This document shows, in pieces, positions 32,167-41,481 of a DNA stretch of 64,000 bases. The number at the start of each line of letters is the position of its first letter. The stretch's first letter is position 1. Position numbers and translations under genes: made by a program. Below the pieces are notes generated by a model. That model did no database searches, was not told where the DNA came from, and saw only the letters and a list, made by a program, of their open reading frames with translations. Location: NCBI RefSeq assembly GCF_016025525.2, contig NZ_JACSGR010000004.1, positions 1-64,000 on the forward strand, in the 5' to 3' direction. The DNA is from Eikenella glucosivorans (lineage in GTDB: Bacteria > Pseudomonadota > Gammaproteobacteria > Burkholderiales > Neisseriaceae).

Positions 32167-34855
32167 TGTCAAGATCGGTGCTGCTATAGGAAGCACGATT
32201 GCCGCTATCCGCTCGGTCGGCGGCGGGGTGGATTTTGTGCGGCGCAGCACTACCCTGTTGCGCCGCGAACAGTTGCTGCTGGGTCGGGCAATCCGCGACA
32301 GCAGCCGCCAAGGTTCGTCAGAACTGCGCCGCCTGCAGCGGCAGTATGATGGTTTGGGCGAAACCATGAGCCGGATTCGGCGCAATCAAAATCAGCGCGG
32401 CAGGATTGATGCCGCTATCCAACGCAACCGCTCGGTACGCGACAGTTTGAAGTCGGAAATCCTCAGTACGGTGGCCGCCGTCGGTGTGGTTTCCGTACCA
32501 ATCAAGCTGGCGATTGAATTTGAATCAGCCATGGCTGATGTGCGCAAAGTGGTCAATTTCGACACGCCCGAGCAAGCTAAAGCGATGGAGCGGGATATTC
32601 TGCACCTAACCCGTTCCATCCCGATGGCCGGCGATGAGTTGGCCGCTATCGTGGCTGCCGGCGGCCAATCCGGTGTGGCACGTGAAAAACTGATTGGCTT
32701 TGCCGAAGATGCGGCCAAGATGGGGGTGGCTTTTGATATGTCGGCCGGTACTGCCGGCGAGGCCATGGCCACTATGTCCAATGTGTTGCGGCGGCCGATT
32801 GAAACCATGTCGGAGTTCGGCGATGCCATCAACTATCTGTCGGACAATACCAACTCCAAGGCTGCCGATATCGTCAATGTGATGACCCGGGTCGGTAGTG
32901 ACATCAAACAACTGGGGCTGACCGACAATCAGGGGGCAGCCTTGGGCAGTACCTTCCTCAGTATGGGTAAGGCGCCGGAGTTGGCGGCACAAGCCACCAA
33001 GGGCATGGTAACGGCCTTTTCTTTAGCGCGGGTCGGCAAGTTTGATGACGAACTCAAACAGCTGGGGCTGACTACCAAAGACTTTGCTGCCGCCATGGAT
33101 AAAGACGCACAGGGCGCGATTTCCGACTTCTTGCAGCGTGTGCGCCAGTTGCCGAAAGAGCAGCAGATGCCGCTGCTTTTGAAGATGTTCGGCCGCAACT
33201 ACGCCGACGACGTGCTGCTGCTGACCGGTTCGATGGAAGAGTACAACCGGCAGCTGAACCTATTGAGCGAAACCGATGCCGGCGGGCAGTTGAAATACAT
33301 GGGCTCTATGCAGCGCGAGTTCCAAAACCGCTCGGCAACAACTGCCAACCAACTGCGGCTGTTTAAAAACAGTCTGATGGAATTAGGGATTACGGTGGGC
33401 AGCGTGATGCTGCCGGGCATCAATGATTTCCTCAAAAGCCTGATGCCGGTGGTTTACAGAATGACCGAATGGGCACAGGCCAATCCAAAGCTGATTCATA
33501 CCCTGATTAAGATTGCCGTGGCACTGGTCAGCGTTAAGGCGGCCTCGCTCGGCGTACGTCTGCTGTTTAACGGTGTGGCCGGTGCCGGTTTGGGGGTGGT
33601 GCAGCGTCTTTTAGGGCTGCACGGTACGTTGTTGCGCTTTAACGGTGTGTTCCGCCTGCTGAGGATGGGGCGCGGGGCAACGGCCTTACGCATCATGGGT
33701 TTTTCCGCCCGCCAGGCGCGCGGTGCCATGTCTTTGTTGGAACGCGGTATCGGCCGGGTCAGCGTGGCCGGTTCCCGCTTTTTATCGATGGCCGGCAGGG
33801 TGCGCGGTTTGGGCGGCGCCATGATGTGGTTGCAGCGTATTTGGACATCAGTCGGTATGGCGGCCATGTCCAATCCGATCGGTGCGGCCATTGCCGCCAT
33901 CGCCATCGCAGCATTCCTGATTTATAAAAACTGGGGTGCGGTGAAGTCGTTCTTTATCGGCTTGTGGGACGGTATTCAAGACGGAATTCGGCCGGTGTTG
34001 CCACTGTTGGAAATGATTGCTTTCGGCTGGCAACAGATTTGGGATGTGGTTAAAGGTTTCTTTTCGGATTTCTTTTCGTCCAATGACGAGGCTTCGGAAA
34101 GTGCGCAGGGCTTCGGCTATATCATCGGCTATATATTGGGCAGCATTCTGAATATCGGCCCAATGATTCTAGACGGCTGGCGCATGATTTTCGACGGCAT
34201 TTTCTCGCTGGTCGGCTCGGCTTGGGAACAAATCAAAACCGCCTTCGACGGCGGCCTGCTCGGCATCCTCGGCCTGATCCTCAACTGGTCACCCATTGGT
34301 GCCTTCTATTCGGCCTTTGCCGCCGTCCTCTCGTGGTTCGGCATTGAGCTGCCGGGCAAGTTCACGGAGTTCGGTTCAAACATCATCAGCGGTCTGTGGA
34401 ACGGCTTAAAAGCCAAGTTTGAAGAGGTTAAGGCATGGTTCTCAGGCGTGGCCGGCTGGTTCTCGTCCAAGTTTGCCATCCGCAACGAAATCCACTCCCC
34501 GAGCCGCCTGTTCAGGCGCTTCGGCGGCTGGATGATGCAGGGCTTGCAGCTGGGTATCGACGGCGGCGCTTCCCGCCCGCTTAACGCCATCGGCTCTGTG
34601 GCTTCGGATTTGCAACAGCGTTTCACCAACAACACCTCATCCTTGGCCGCTTCAATGGCCGCCAACAGCGCCGAACTCTCTGCTGCACGGCAGGGCACGG
34701 CTGCGGCAGGCGGCATTACGGTGCATTTCAACCCGACCATCAATGCACCCGGCGGCGATGCGGGGCAGATTCAGGCAGCCATGCAGATGGGCTTGCGCGA
34801 GTTTGAGCAATTGTTTGAACGGCTGATGGCCGATAAGGCTAGGAGGGCTTACTGA
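32144..34855 (+). CDS. Tail tape measure protein
   Basis: 903 aa. An N-terminal coiled coil is followed by the phage tape-measure core (EFESAMADVRKVVNFDTPEQ, ILHLTRSIPMAGDELAAIVAAGGQSG, GFAEDAAKMGVAFDMSAGTAGEAM, parts), hydrophobic segments around 560-600, and the C-terminal IRNEIHSPSRLFRRFGGWMMQGL. It sets tail length; its size suggests a tail of about 130 nm by the usual 1.5 angstrom per residue. Confidence 0.93.
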   Translation: MSAELSIVVKIGAAIGSTIAAIRSVGGGVDFVRRSTTLLRREQLLLGRAIRDSSRQGSSELRRLQRQYDGLGETMSRIRRNQNQRGRIDAAIQRNRSVRDSLKSEILSTVAAVGVVSVPIKLAIEFESAMADVRKVVNFDTPEQAKAMERDILHLTRSIPMAGDELAAIVAAGGQSGVAREKLIGFAEDAAKMGVAFDMSAGTAGEAMATMSNVLRRPIETMSEFGDAINYLSDNTNSKAADIVNVMTRVGSDIKQLGLTDNQGAALGSTFLSMGKAPELAAQATKGMVTAFSLARVGKFDDELKQLGLTTKDFAAAMDKDAQGAISDFLQRVRQLPKEQQMPLLLKMFGRNYADDVLLLTGSMEEYNRQLNLLSETDAGGQLKYMGSMQREFQNRSATTANQLRLFKNSLMELGITVGSVMLPGINDFLKSLMPVVYRMTEWAQANPKLIHTLIKIAVALVSVKAASLGVRLLFNGVAGAGLGVVQRLLGLHGTLLRFNGVFRLLRMGRGATALRIMGFSARQARGAMSLLERGIGRVSVAGSRFLSMAGRVRGLGGAMMWLQRIWTSVGMAAMSNPIGAAIAAIAIAAFLIYKNWGAVKSFFIGLWDGIQDGIRPVLPLLEMIAFGWQQIWDVVKGFFSDFFSSNDEASESAQGFGYIIGYILGSILNIGPMILDGWRMIFDGIFSLVGSAWEQIKTAFDGGLLGILGLILNWSPIGAFYSAFAAVLSWFGIELPGKFTEFGSNIISGLWNGLKAKFEEVKAWFSGVAGWFSSKFAIRNEIHSPSRLFRRFGGWMMQGLQLGIDGGASRPLNAIGSVASDLQQRFTNNTSSLAASMAANSAELSAARQGTAAAGGITVHFNPTINAPGGDAGQIQAAMQMGLREFEQLFERLMADKARRAY

Positions 34856-35754
34856 TGTTTGCCATGTTGGGCGAGGTACGCTTCGAGCTGCTGGGCAGCT
34901 TTACCGACCTTGAAGAGGCCCACGGTGCCAGCTATGCCAAGCATGAGGTGCTGGCCGGGCGGCCGAGGTTGCAGGCGATGGGCAACGAGCTGACGCAGAT
35001 ACGCTTCGGCATCAAGCTGCATTGGAAGCTGGGCGATGTGGACGCGGCCTACAAGGGCTTGATTGCGGCCAAAGAGGCACAGCAGGCGGTGTCCTTGGTG
35101 TTCGGCTCCGGCCGTTTTGTCGGCTGGTTTGTGATTGAGTCGCTGACCGCCCGCACCCTGTTGCAGGATGGCCGCGGCCGCACCGCCGCGCGCGAGCTGG
35201 ACGTGAGCCTGACCGAGTTTGTCGGCGACCCGAACAACCCGCTGCCGACCCCGGGCGTGGCCAACGGCCAAAACCCGCTGCTCGCCATGTTGCCCGAGTC
35301 GGTGCGTGCCCCTTTGTCCAAATTGGCCGATGCGGTGCAGACCGGCGTGCGCATCTACCGCAGTGTGGAACAAGAGGTCGGCCAGCTGCAAACCCTGATT
35401 GCCCATGCCCGCGAGCTGAAACACGACCCGCTGGCCTTGTTCGGCGTGGTGGGCGATGCGGTCAATCTCGGCGGCACGGCGTTGGGTAAATTGAACAGGC
35501 TGCCTGAAGTCGGCAAATACATCGGCAACCTGTCCGGTGCGGCCGAGATGCTGGCCTACGGCGGGCAGGCGGCGCGCGAACTCTCCGGCGGTTTGGCCGC
35601 GCTGCGCAACGGTGCACAAAGCGGCACGGTGGGCGGCTGGCTGGAAGGCGGCATGGCCGCCGTTTCCGCTGCCGCCGACAGCCTGAACAACGGCGCCCGC
35701 GGTGCGCAAAGCCTGACCGCGTGGCTGGCCGGCAGAAAGGACGGGACGAAATGA
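34855..35754 (+). CDS. Tail protein gpU-like
   Basis: 299 aa, start overlapping the tape measure stop (ATGA). The N-terminal 130 residues match P2 gpU (MFAMLGEVRFELLGSFTDLEEA, FGSGRFVGWFVIESL, LDVSLTEF); the rest is a longer helical extension absent in P2 (gpU of P2 is about 160 aa). Confidence 0.85.
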   Translation: MFAMLGEVRFELLGSFTDLEEAHGASYAKHEVLAGRPRLQAMGNELTQIRFGIKLHWKLGDVDAAYKGLIAAKEAQQAVSLVFGSGRFVGWFVIESLTARTLLQDGRGRTAARELDVSLTEFVGDPNNPLPTPGVANGQNPLLAMLPESVRAPLSKLADAVQTGVRIYRSVEQEVGQLQTLIAHARELKHDPLALFGVVGDAVNLGGTALGKLNRLPEVGKYIGNLSGAAEMLAYGGQAARELSGGLAALRNGAQSGTVGGWLEGGMAAVSAAADSLNNGARGAQSLTAWLAGRKDGTK

Positions 35755-35999
35755 GCGAATCGGTATTAAGACACCTGACACGCGAGGGTGACCGCTGGGA
35801 TTTGATTGCCTGGCGATACTACGGCAACCCCTTGGAAATCTCCCGCCTGATTGCCGCCAATCCGCACCTGCCGGCGGCCGAGCAGTTCGCCGCCAACCTG
35901 ACCGTGTTCGTGCCGGTTATCCCGGCCAAACCCCAAACCCAAGCCGACATGCCGCCGTGGCTGCGCGGCGATAACGGAGACGACGATGCAGATGCCTAA
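35751..35999 (+). CDS. Tail protein X (LysM-like)
   Basis: 82 aa: MSESVLRHLTREGDRWDLIAWRYYGNPLEISRLIAANPHL (part) is the P2 gpX / LysM-like fold that links hub and peptidoglycan. Overlaps both neighbours by a few bases. Confidence 0.88.
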   Translation: MSESVLRHLTREGDRWDLIAWRYYGNPLEISRLIAANPHLPAAEQFAANLTVFVPVIPAKPQTQADMPPWLRGDNGDDDADA

Positions 36000-37128
36000 C
36001 CTCCATCTGGGTGCCTTGCTTTCAGGTAGCCTGAACAGCACGGCCAGCCATCCGGTGACCCTGCCCAAGGTCATCATCAAATACGAGCAAAAGGACATTA
36101 CCAGCGACATCCAGCCCTATTTGTTATCGGTGAGCTACACCGATTACTTGGAAGGCCAATCGGACGAAGTGCAGGTGGAGCTGGAAGACGTGGACGGCCG
36201 CTGGCGGCAAAAGTGGTATCCCGAGCAGGGCGACAAAATCAGCCTGGAAATCGGCGACCAGATTAACGGCATGCTCAAGCTGGGCAGCATGGAGCTGGCC
36301 GAGATTGAGTACCAGCACCCGCCGTCCGTGATTACCCTGAAAGCGCTGTCCACCGGCATCACCAAATCCAACCGCACCCAGCGCGGCCGTGCCTACGAGC
36401 ACACCACGCTGGCCGACATCGTGCACCGCATTGCCCGACGGTTGCACCTGAAGGTAACCGGCACCATCCGGCACATCCCAATCGAGCGCGTGACCCAGTA
36501 TCAGGAGCGCGATGTGGAGTTTCTGACCCGTTTGGCCAAAGAGTACGGCCACACCTTCAAAATCGTTGGCCGCCAATTGGTCTTCCAAGCCAACGACGCG
36601 CTAGCCGAGCAAAAGCCGGTGGCGGTCTTGCTGCCGGAAGACATCAAAAACTTCAGGCTGCGTGACCTGATTAAGGGCGTACCGCAGGAAGCGGTGGTGA
36701 GCGGCTACGATGCCAAACGCAAGACCACGCGCCGCACCCGCCGACAAAGCCGCGCATTGCGCCCGGGCGGCAAGCGCGCCAGCAGCGGCGACACGCTCAA
36801 AATCGTGGCCAACCGCGGCGAGAGCCAGGCGCAGGTCAATGCCCGTGCCGATGCCGCCTTGAACGACGCGCAGCAATCTCAGGTGGCCGGCAATATTTCG
36901 CTGGTGGGCAACGCCAAGCTGGTGGCCGGGCAGACCGTGCAGCTCAAAGGCTTCGGTAAGTTCAGCGGCAAATACCTCGTGAAGCAGGCGCGGCACGGAA
37001 TCCGCCGCGGCGGCGGCTTTACCAGCGATTTGGAGGTCAAAATGGTCGAATACGTGCCGGACGAGCCGCCGCAGCCGGCCGCCGCAACCCAACCCAAAAA
37101 ACAGGCAGCCAAAAATGCGAACCCATGA
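35986..37128 (+). CDS. Baseplate hub protein gpD-like
   Basis: 380 aa late-control gene D family: LLSVSYTDYLEGQSDEVQVELEDVDGRWR, RTQRGRAYEHTTLADIVHRIARRLHL, ERDVEFLTRLAKEYGHTFKI (parts). It joins tube and spike in the P2 baseplate. An uptake sequence at 36021-36032 encodes part of the N-terminal GSLN. Confidence 0.88.
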   Translation: MQMPNLHLGALLSGSLNSTASHPVTLPKVIIKYEQKDITSDIQPYLLSVSYTDYLEGQSDEVQVELEDVDGRWRQKWYPEQGDKISLEIGDQINGMLKLGSMELAEIEYQHPPSVITLKALSTGITKSNRTQRGRAYEHTTLADIVHRIARRLHLKVTGTIRHIPIERVTQYQERDVEFLTRLAKEYGHTFKIVGRQLVFQANDALAEQKPVAVLLPEDIKNFRLRDLIKGVPQEAVVSGYDAKRKTTRRTRRQSRALRPGGKRASSGDTLKIVANRGESQAQVNARADAALNDAQQSQVAGNISLVGNAKLVAGQTVQLKGFGKFSGKYLVKQARHGIRRGGGFTSDLEVKMVEYVPDEPPQPAAATQPKKQAAKNANP

Positions 37129-37726
37129 CTTTACCGCCACCCTGCAATTCGGCACGGTTTCGGCCGTGGACGCGGCCAAACACGCGGTGCGCGTCACCGT
37201 GCCGACTTTGGACGACATCCAAACCGACTGGCTGCCGGTGGTCAGCCTGGGCGCGGGCGGCAACCAGTTCTACGCGCTGCCCGACCCCGGCGCACTGGCC
37301 GTCTGCCTGCTGGACGCACGTGGCGAGGGCGGTGTGTGCCTCGGTGTCATCTACAACGAGCAGGACGGCACGCCCGCTGCCGATGCGAATATGTGGCTAC
37401 GGAAATTCAGCAACGGCACCGTCATCAGCCATAACAGAGCCGACGGCCAGGTAACCGTCGACACCCCGGGCAAGGTGGTGGTTAAGGCCGCCGCCAAGGT
37501 AGAGGTTCAGTCGCCGGAAACGGAGATTACCGGCAATACCACAGTCAAGGGCATGCTGACCTACACCGCCGGCCTGACCGCTTCCAACGGCGGCGGGGGT
37601 GATACCGCCAGCATCGAAGGCACCGTGCGCATCAACGGCGATATCATCCTCAACGGCATCAGCGTGTCCGGCCACGTCCACCCCGGCGACTCCGGCGGCA
37701 CCACCGGCAGCATGCAGGCCGGCTGA
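37115..37726 (+). CDS. Baseplate spike protein gpV-like
   Basis: 203 aa. An OB-like N-terminal domain (FGTVSAVDAAKHAVRVTVPTLDDIQTDWLPV, part) is followed by a beta-helix with GNTTVKGMLTYTAG and the C-terminal HVHPGDSGGTTG, which carries the HxH motif that binds iron at the spike tip in P2 gpV. Confidence 0.9.
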   Translation: MRTHDFTATLQFGTVSAVDAAKHAVRVTVPTLDDIQTDWLPVVSLGAGGNQFYALPDPGALAVCLLDARGEGGVCLGVIYNEQDGTPAADANMWLRKFSNGTVISHNRADGQVTVDTPGKVVVKAAAKVEVQSPETEITGNTTVKGMLTYTAGLTASNGGGGDTASIEGTVRINGDIILNGISVSGHVHPGDSGGTTGSMQAG

Positions 37727-37735
37727 TTGATTTTT

Positions 37736-37804
37736 GAAAACGTTTTACAAGACCGCGGACAATCCCCGCAGCACAATCCCCGTATCCCGCCCGATACGGG
37801 GATT
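37736..37804 (+). promoter_or_regulatory. Late leader element, copy 4 (baseplate/fibre operon)
   Basis: AAAACGTTTT (37737-37746) then ACAAGACC, stem 1 GCGG/CCGC (37755-37758, 37766-37769), stem 2 AATCCCCGTATC/GATACGGGGATT (37775-37786, 37793-37804), followed by a T-run. Confidence 0.87.
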
Positions 37805-37812
37805 GTTTTTTA

Positions 37813-37858
37813 AACCCGTTTAAAAGACCCGCCGCCACCGCGCAGGCAGAATAAACCC
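37813..37858 (+). promoter_or_regulatory. Degenerate fifth copy of the late leader element
   Basis: Right after copy 4, CCCGTTTAAAAGACCC and a later GCAGGCAGAATAAACCC repeat the order of the element without either stem. The gpW start codon follows at 37859. It looks like a tandem duplicate that has lost its structured part. Confidence 0.6.
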
Positions 37859-38236
37859 ATGACTACCCAGACCACCCCGCGCAGCCGCCACTGGCAGCCC
37901 GCCCCTCTCGCGAGCGGGCAGGACATCGTGCAAGACCTTGACGACATCAACCAGTGCATCGAAAACATCCTCGCCACCCGCAAGGGTAGCGACGTGTTGC
38001 GGCCGGATTTCGGCAGCAATTGGTTCGACTACATCGATTACCCGGAAGACGAATTTATCCCCAACACCGTGCGCGAAGTGGTGTTGGCCATCCAGACGTG
38101 GGAAAAGCGCGCGCTGGTCGAGCAGGTCACGTTTGCCGGCCATGCCCCGCATATCACCATGACCGTGCATTGGCGGGTGGCAGATGAAGTGGCGGGCGAA
38201 ATCTACCGCACCGATATTGCAATAAAGGCTACCTGA
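37859..38236 (+). CDS. Baseplate wedge protein gpW (gp25-like)
   Basis: 125 aa with GQDIVQDLDDINQCIENILATRKGSDVLRPDFGSNWFDYID (part), the GPW_gp25 domain. It is the first gene of the baseplate-fibre unit. Confidence 0.92.
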   Translation: MTTQTTPRSRHWQPAPLASGQDIVQDLDDINQCIENILATRKGSDVLRPDFGSNWFDYIDYPEDEFIPNTVREVVLAIQTWEKRALVEQVTFAGHAPHITMTVHWRVADEVAGEIYRTDIAIKAT

Positions 38237-38238
38237 AA

Positions 38239-39381
38239 ATGGATTTGAGCAAACTGAAACGCGAAGAGGTCAAGATTGTCGATGACGACTTGGCACAGAG
38301 CCTGGCCGCCATGATTGCCGACTACGAGCAGCGCGCGGGCAAGGTATTGCAGCCGGCGCACATCGAACGGCTGCTGATCAACACCTTTGCCTACCGCGAG
38401 CACCTGCTGCGCCAGCAGGTGAATGAAGCCTACCGACAGCAGCACCCGCGCTTTGCCACCGGCCTGATGCTGGACTTGTGCGGCGATGATGTGTCCACCC
38501 CGCGCCTGCAGGCGCAGCCTGCCTTGACCACCCTGCGCTTTACTGCGGTATTGAGCGGTTCGGAACAAATTGCCGTACCCAAGGGCACGCGGGTCAATGC
38601 CGGACAGACCAGCTTTGTCACCACTGAAGCTGCCCTGCTGACTGCCGCCCAAAGCAGCGCCGAAGTGGCCGCCGAATGCACCGAAACCGGCACAGTCGGC
38701 AACGGCTGGTCGGTCGGACAAATCAACAGCCTGGCCGAGCGGCTGCATCCGACAATTGATGTGGCCGTCAGCAACGCCACCGTTTCCGCTGGCGGCGTAG
38801 AGATTGAAGGCGACGAAGCCTACCGCGAGCGCGTGTTGCTGGCACCGGAGAGCTTTAGCGTAGCCGGGCCAGTGGGTGCCTACCAATATTGGGCGCGGCA
38901 GGCCAGCCCGGCGGTGGTGGACGTGCACGTGGCCAACGATACCGATGGCGGCGGCCAGCCTATAGGCGGGCGGGTGGCGGTAACCGTGCTGGCCAAAGAC
39001 GGCCTGCCCAATGCCGAGCTGATTGGCAAGATTCAGGCTGCCTTATCGGCCGAGAAACGCCGCCCGCTGTGCGATACGGTGGTGGTCAAAGCCCCGACCG
39101 CCGTCGATTACACGCTGGACGCCGAGCTGACCCTGTTTACCGGCACCGATGCCCGCACCGCCAAAGCGGCGGCCGAACAGGCATGGGCAGTGTATGAAGC
39201 CGCCCGCCGCAGTCGGCTCGGTTTGGACATCGTGCCGCTGGACATCATGAGTGCGCTGAAAGTGGCCGGTGTCTATAACGTGGTGCTGCACAACCTGCCG
39301 CTGACCGTGGTCAAGCCCGATCAGTGGGCACGCTGCACCCGCGTCAACATCCGCATTGCCGCACAAACGGCGGAGGGCTAG
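38239..39381 (+). CDS. Baseplate protein gpJ-like
   Basis: 380 aa of the baseplate J family: LINTFAYREHLLRQQVNEAYRQ, FVTTEAALL, GDEAYRERVLLAPESFSVAGPVGAYQYWARQASPAVVDVHV (parts). Forms the outer wedge with gpW and gpI. An uptake sequence spans the junction with gpW (38226-38237). Confidence 0.92.
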   Translation: MDLSKLKREEVKIVDDDLAQSLAAMIADYEQRAGKVLQPAHIERLLINTFAYREHLLRQQVNEAYRQQHPRFATGLMLDLCGDDVSTPRLQAQPALTTLRFTAVLSGSEQIAVPKGTRVNAGQTSFVTTEAALLTAAQSSAEVAAECTETGTVGNGWSVGQINSLAERLHPTIDVAVSNATVSAGGVEIEGDEAYRERVLLAPESFSVAGPVGAYQYWARQASPAVVDVHVANDTDGGGQPIGGRVAVTVLAKDGLPNAELIGKIQAALSAEKRRPLCDTVVVKAPTAVDYTLDAELTLFTGTDARTAKAAAEQAWAVYEAARRSRLGLDIVPLDIMSALKVAGVYNVVLHNLPLTVVKPDQWARCTRVNIRIAAQTAEG

Positions 39382-39384
39382 GCG

Positions 39385-39963
39385 ATGGCCAAACTCTCCT
39401 ACGCCGCCATCATCGAACGCGACCAACGCGCCCGCGCCCTGGCCGAATTGGGTCTGCGTTTGGATTTGGCCGAGCTGCCGCAGCTGATGCCGCGCCTGGT
39501 CGATTTGGTCGCCCCGGAACACCTGCCGCTGTTGGCCGAGAGCCGCAGCATCCTGGGTGCCGACGGCTACTGGCTGGCCGAATCCGACGATGCACGGCGC
39601 AAACTGATTAAAGGTGCGTACGAGCTGCACCGCTACAAAGGCACGCCGTGGGCAATCCGCGAAATCGTGCGGCGGCTCGGGTTCGGTGAGGTACGGATTA
39701 TTGAAGGGCTCACCGGCCAAACCTACGACGGCAGCATCAACTACAACGGCAGCCATGTTTACGGTGCAGGCAGCTACTGGGCGCACTACCGCATCATCAT
39801 GAATAGCGTGATTACCAACGACCAGGCCGCGCTGTTGCGCAAAACGCTGGCCGCCTTCGCACCGGCACGCTGCCTGTTGGCAGCCTTGGATTATCAGGCC
39901 GTCCCCCTGCGTTACAACGGGCGGGCGGCCTACGACGGCAACTTTAACTTTGGAGCAGCTTAA
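39385..39963 (+). CDS. Tail protein gpI-like
   Basis: 192 aa: RDQRARALAELGLRLDL, LLAESRSILGADGYWLAESDDARRKLIKGAYELHRYKGTPWAIREIVRRLGFG (parts). The phage tail protein I family, third wedge component, adjacent to gpJ as in P2. Confidence 0.9.
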   Translation: MAKLSYAAIIERDQRARALAELGLRLDLAELPQLMPRLVDLVAPEHLPLLAESRSILGADGYWLAESDDARRKLIKGAYELHRYKGTPWAIREIVRRLGFGEVRIIEGLTGQTYDGSINYNGSHVYGAGSYWAHYRIIMNSVITNDQAALLRKTLAAFAPARCLLAALDYQAVPLRYNGRAAYDGNFNFGAA

Positions 39964-41469
39964 ATGGCGAATATCACGGAAGAACTGAACAACCCGCAAT
40001 GGTCGGAAGGTATCTACCAGCTGGAAACCACCGACCCGGTATTAGGCGGGCCGAACGGCATAGCCAACCGGCAGGCCAAGGAACTGGCGGCGCGGACGCA
40101 GTATTTGAAGAAGAAGCAGGAGGAGGACAAACCGGGTGCGGCCAGCACTACTAAGGCCGGCATCGTACAGCTCTCGTCTGCCACTGACAGCAACAGCGAA
40201 GAGCTGGCAGCCACGCCGAAGTCGGTGAAGGCGGCTTACGACAAGGCTGTTGAATCTGCCGGCAAAGGCCTGCCAGTTGGCGCAGTAATCGGCTTTCCGC
40301 GCGCCGTTACCAGCCAAGAAGGCTTTTTAAAGGCCGACGGCAGCACATTCACGCAGGCTACCTATCCCGACCTGTATCGCGTACTGGGCAGCAACAAACT
40401 GCCCAACCTTACGCGCTCCGACATCGGTATGACCGCCTATTTCCCGTTTGGCGACATCCCGGATGGCTGGATTAAGTACGACGAGATTGCCACTAGGGTT
40501 ACTCAGTCCGCCTATCCCGAGCTCTATCGCAAGCTGGTGGCGCAATACGGCAGCATTGCCAACGTCAAGCCGGTAGATGATTACTTTGTGCGCAACGTGG
40601 GCGGCAGCGGCCAAATCGGACAACAATACCCGTGGACGGTAGGCGACCACCATCATGTTTTTGGGCTTGTGGCCTACGGCAACGACGACCTGCTGCTCAA
40701 ACGCCTGCCGGTGGATAAGTATTACCCCGGCCAAATCAAGGCAGGCGACCCGATGTTTGTCATCTACGGACAACTGGGCGGCAATGAGGGCAAAAACAAC
40801 GGTACGGATATGTTTTCGGCGGCACATGAGCAAGCGGCTATCGGGAAATACTCGCAAAAACACGCCGTCCCCATCACTTACGACCACGCCTACACCGACC
40901 AATACACGCCCAAACCCTATTATCAGGACAACACCCCGAAATACATCGGCATGGTGCTGTGCATTAAGGCCAAAGACAGCCTGGATGACATCGTGTTTTG
41001 GATTAAGGCTTACGGCCAAGTAACCAATGCCGGAGCACTGGATGCCTCCACGCTGGCCGCACAGTTGCAGGACAAGGCTGACAGAAACCATACCCACCGC
41101 GCCGCCGACATCAGCGACTTGGGCGAGGCGATTAAGCAGCAGATGGCCGCCGCCATGCAGCACCAAGCCGGCACCAACGGCTACACCAAACTACCCAACG
41201 ACCTCATTGACCAATGGGGCGAGGTGTTGACGGGCTGGCAGGGAGAAGGGCCGGTGAAAGTAGTGTTTCCGATTGCGTTTACCTCCGAGTGTTACAACGT
41301 GCAAATCACCGTCAAAAGCAGCGGCCGGTCGGGCGCGGTGGGCACGGACTTAACCATCGGCGCGGGAGAGATAACGGCCACCGGCTTTAGCGCCATGCTT
41401 AACACATGGGCTCAAGGTGCGGCAGCCAATGATTTTGAAGGCTTCGCTTGGCGCGCCATCGGCAAATAA
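39964..41469 (+). CDS. Tail fibre protein with collar domains
   Basis: 501 aa. The N-terminus includes the conserved NPQWSEGIYQLETTDPVLGG attachment region. Two collar-like segments follow (VGAVIGFPRA...DGSTFTQATYPDLYRVLG and WIKYDEIATRVTQSAYPELYRKL), then a distal part with DHHHVFGL. The C-terminus (FTSECYNVQITVKSSG, WRAIGK) is the common fibre tip domain. Receptor binding is inferred. Confidence 0.85.
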   Translation: MANITEELNNPQWSEGIYQLETTDPVLGGPNGIANRQAKELAARTQYLKKKQEEDKPGAASTTKAGIVQLSSATDSNSEELAATPKSVKAAYDKAVESAGKGLPVGAVIGFPRAVTSQEGFLKADGSTFTQATYPDLYRVLGSNKLPNLTRSDIGMTAYFPFGDIPDGWIKYDEIATRVTQSAYPELYRKLVAQYGSIANVKPVDDYFVRNVGGSGQIGQQYPWTVGDHHHVFGLVAYGNDDLLLKRLPVDKYYPGQIKAGDPMFVIYGQLGGNEGKNNGTDMFSAAHEQAAIGKYSQKHAVPITYDHAYTDQYTPKPYYQDNTPKYIGMVLCIKAKDSLDDIVFWIKAYGQVTNAGALDASTLAAQLQDKADRNHTHRAADISDLGEAIKQQMAAAMQHQAGTNGYTKLPNDLIDQWGEVLTGWQGEGPVKVVFPIAFTSECYNVQITVKSSGRSGAVGTDLTIGAGEITATGFSAMLNTWAQGAAANDFEGFAWRAIGK

Positions 41470-41481
41470 CGGGAGACAACC

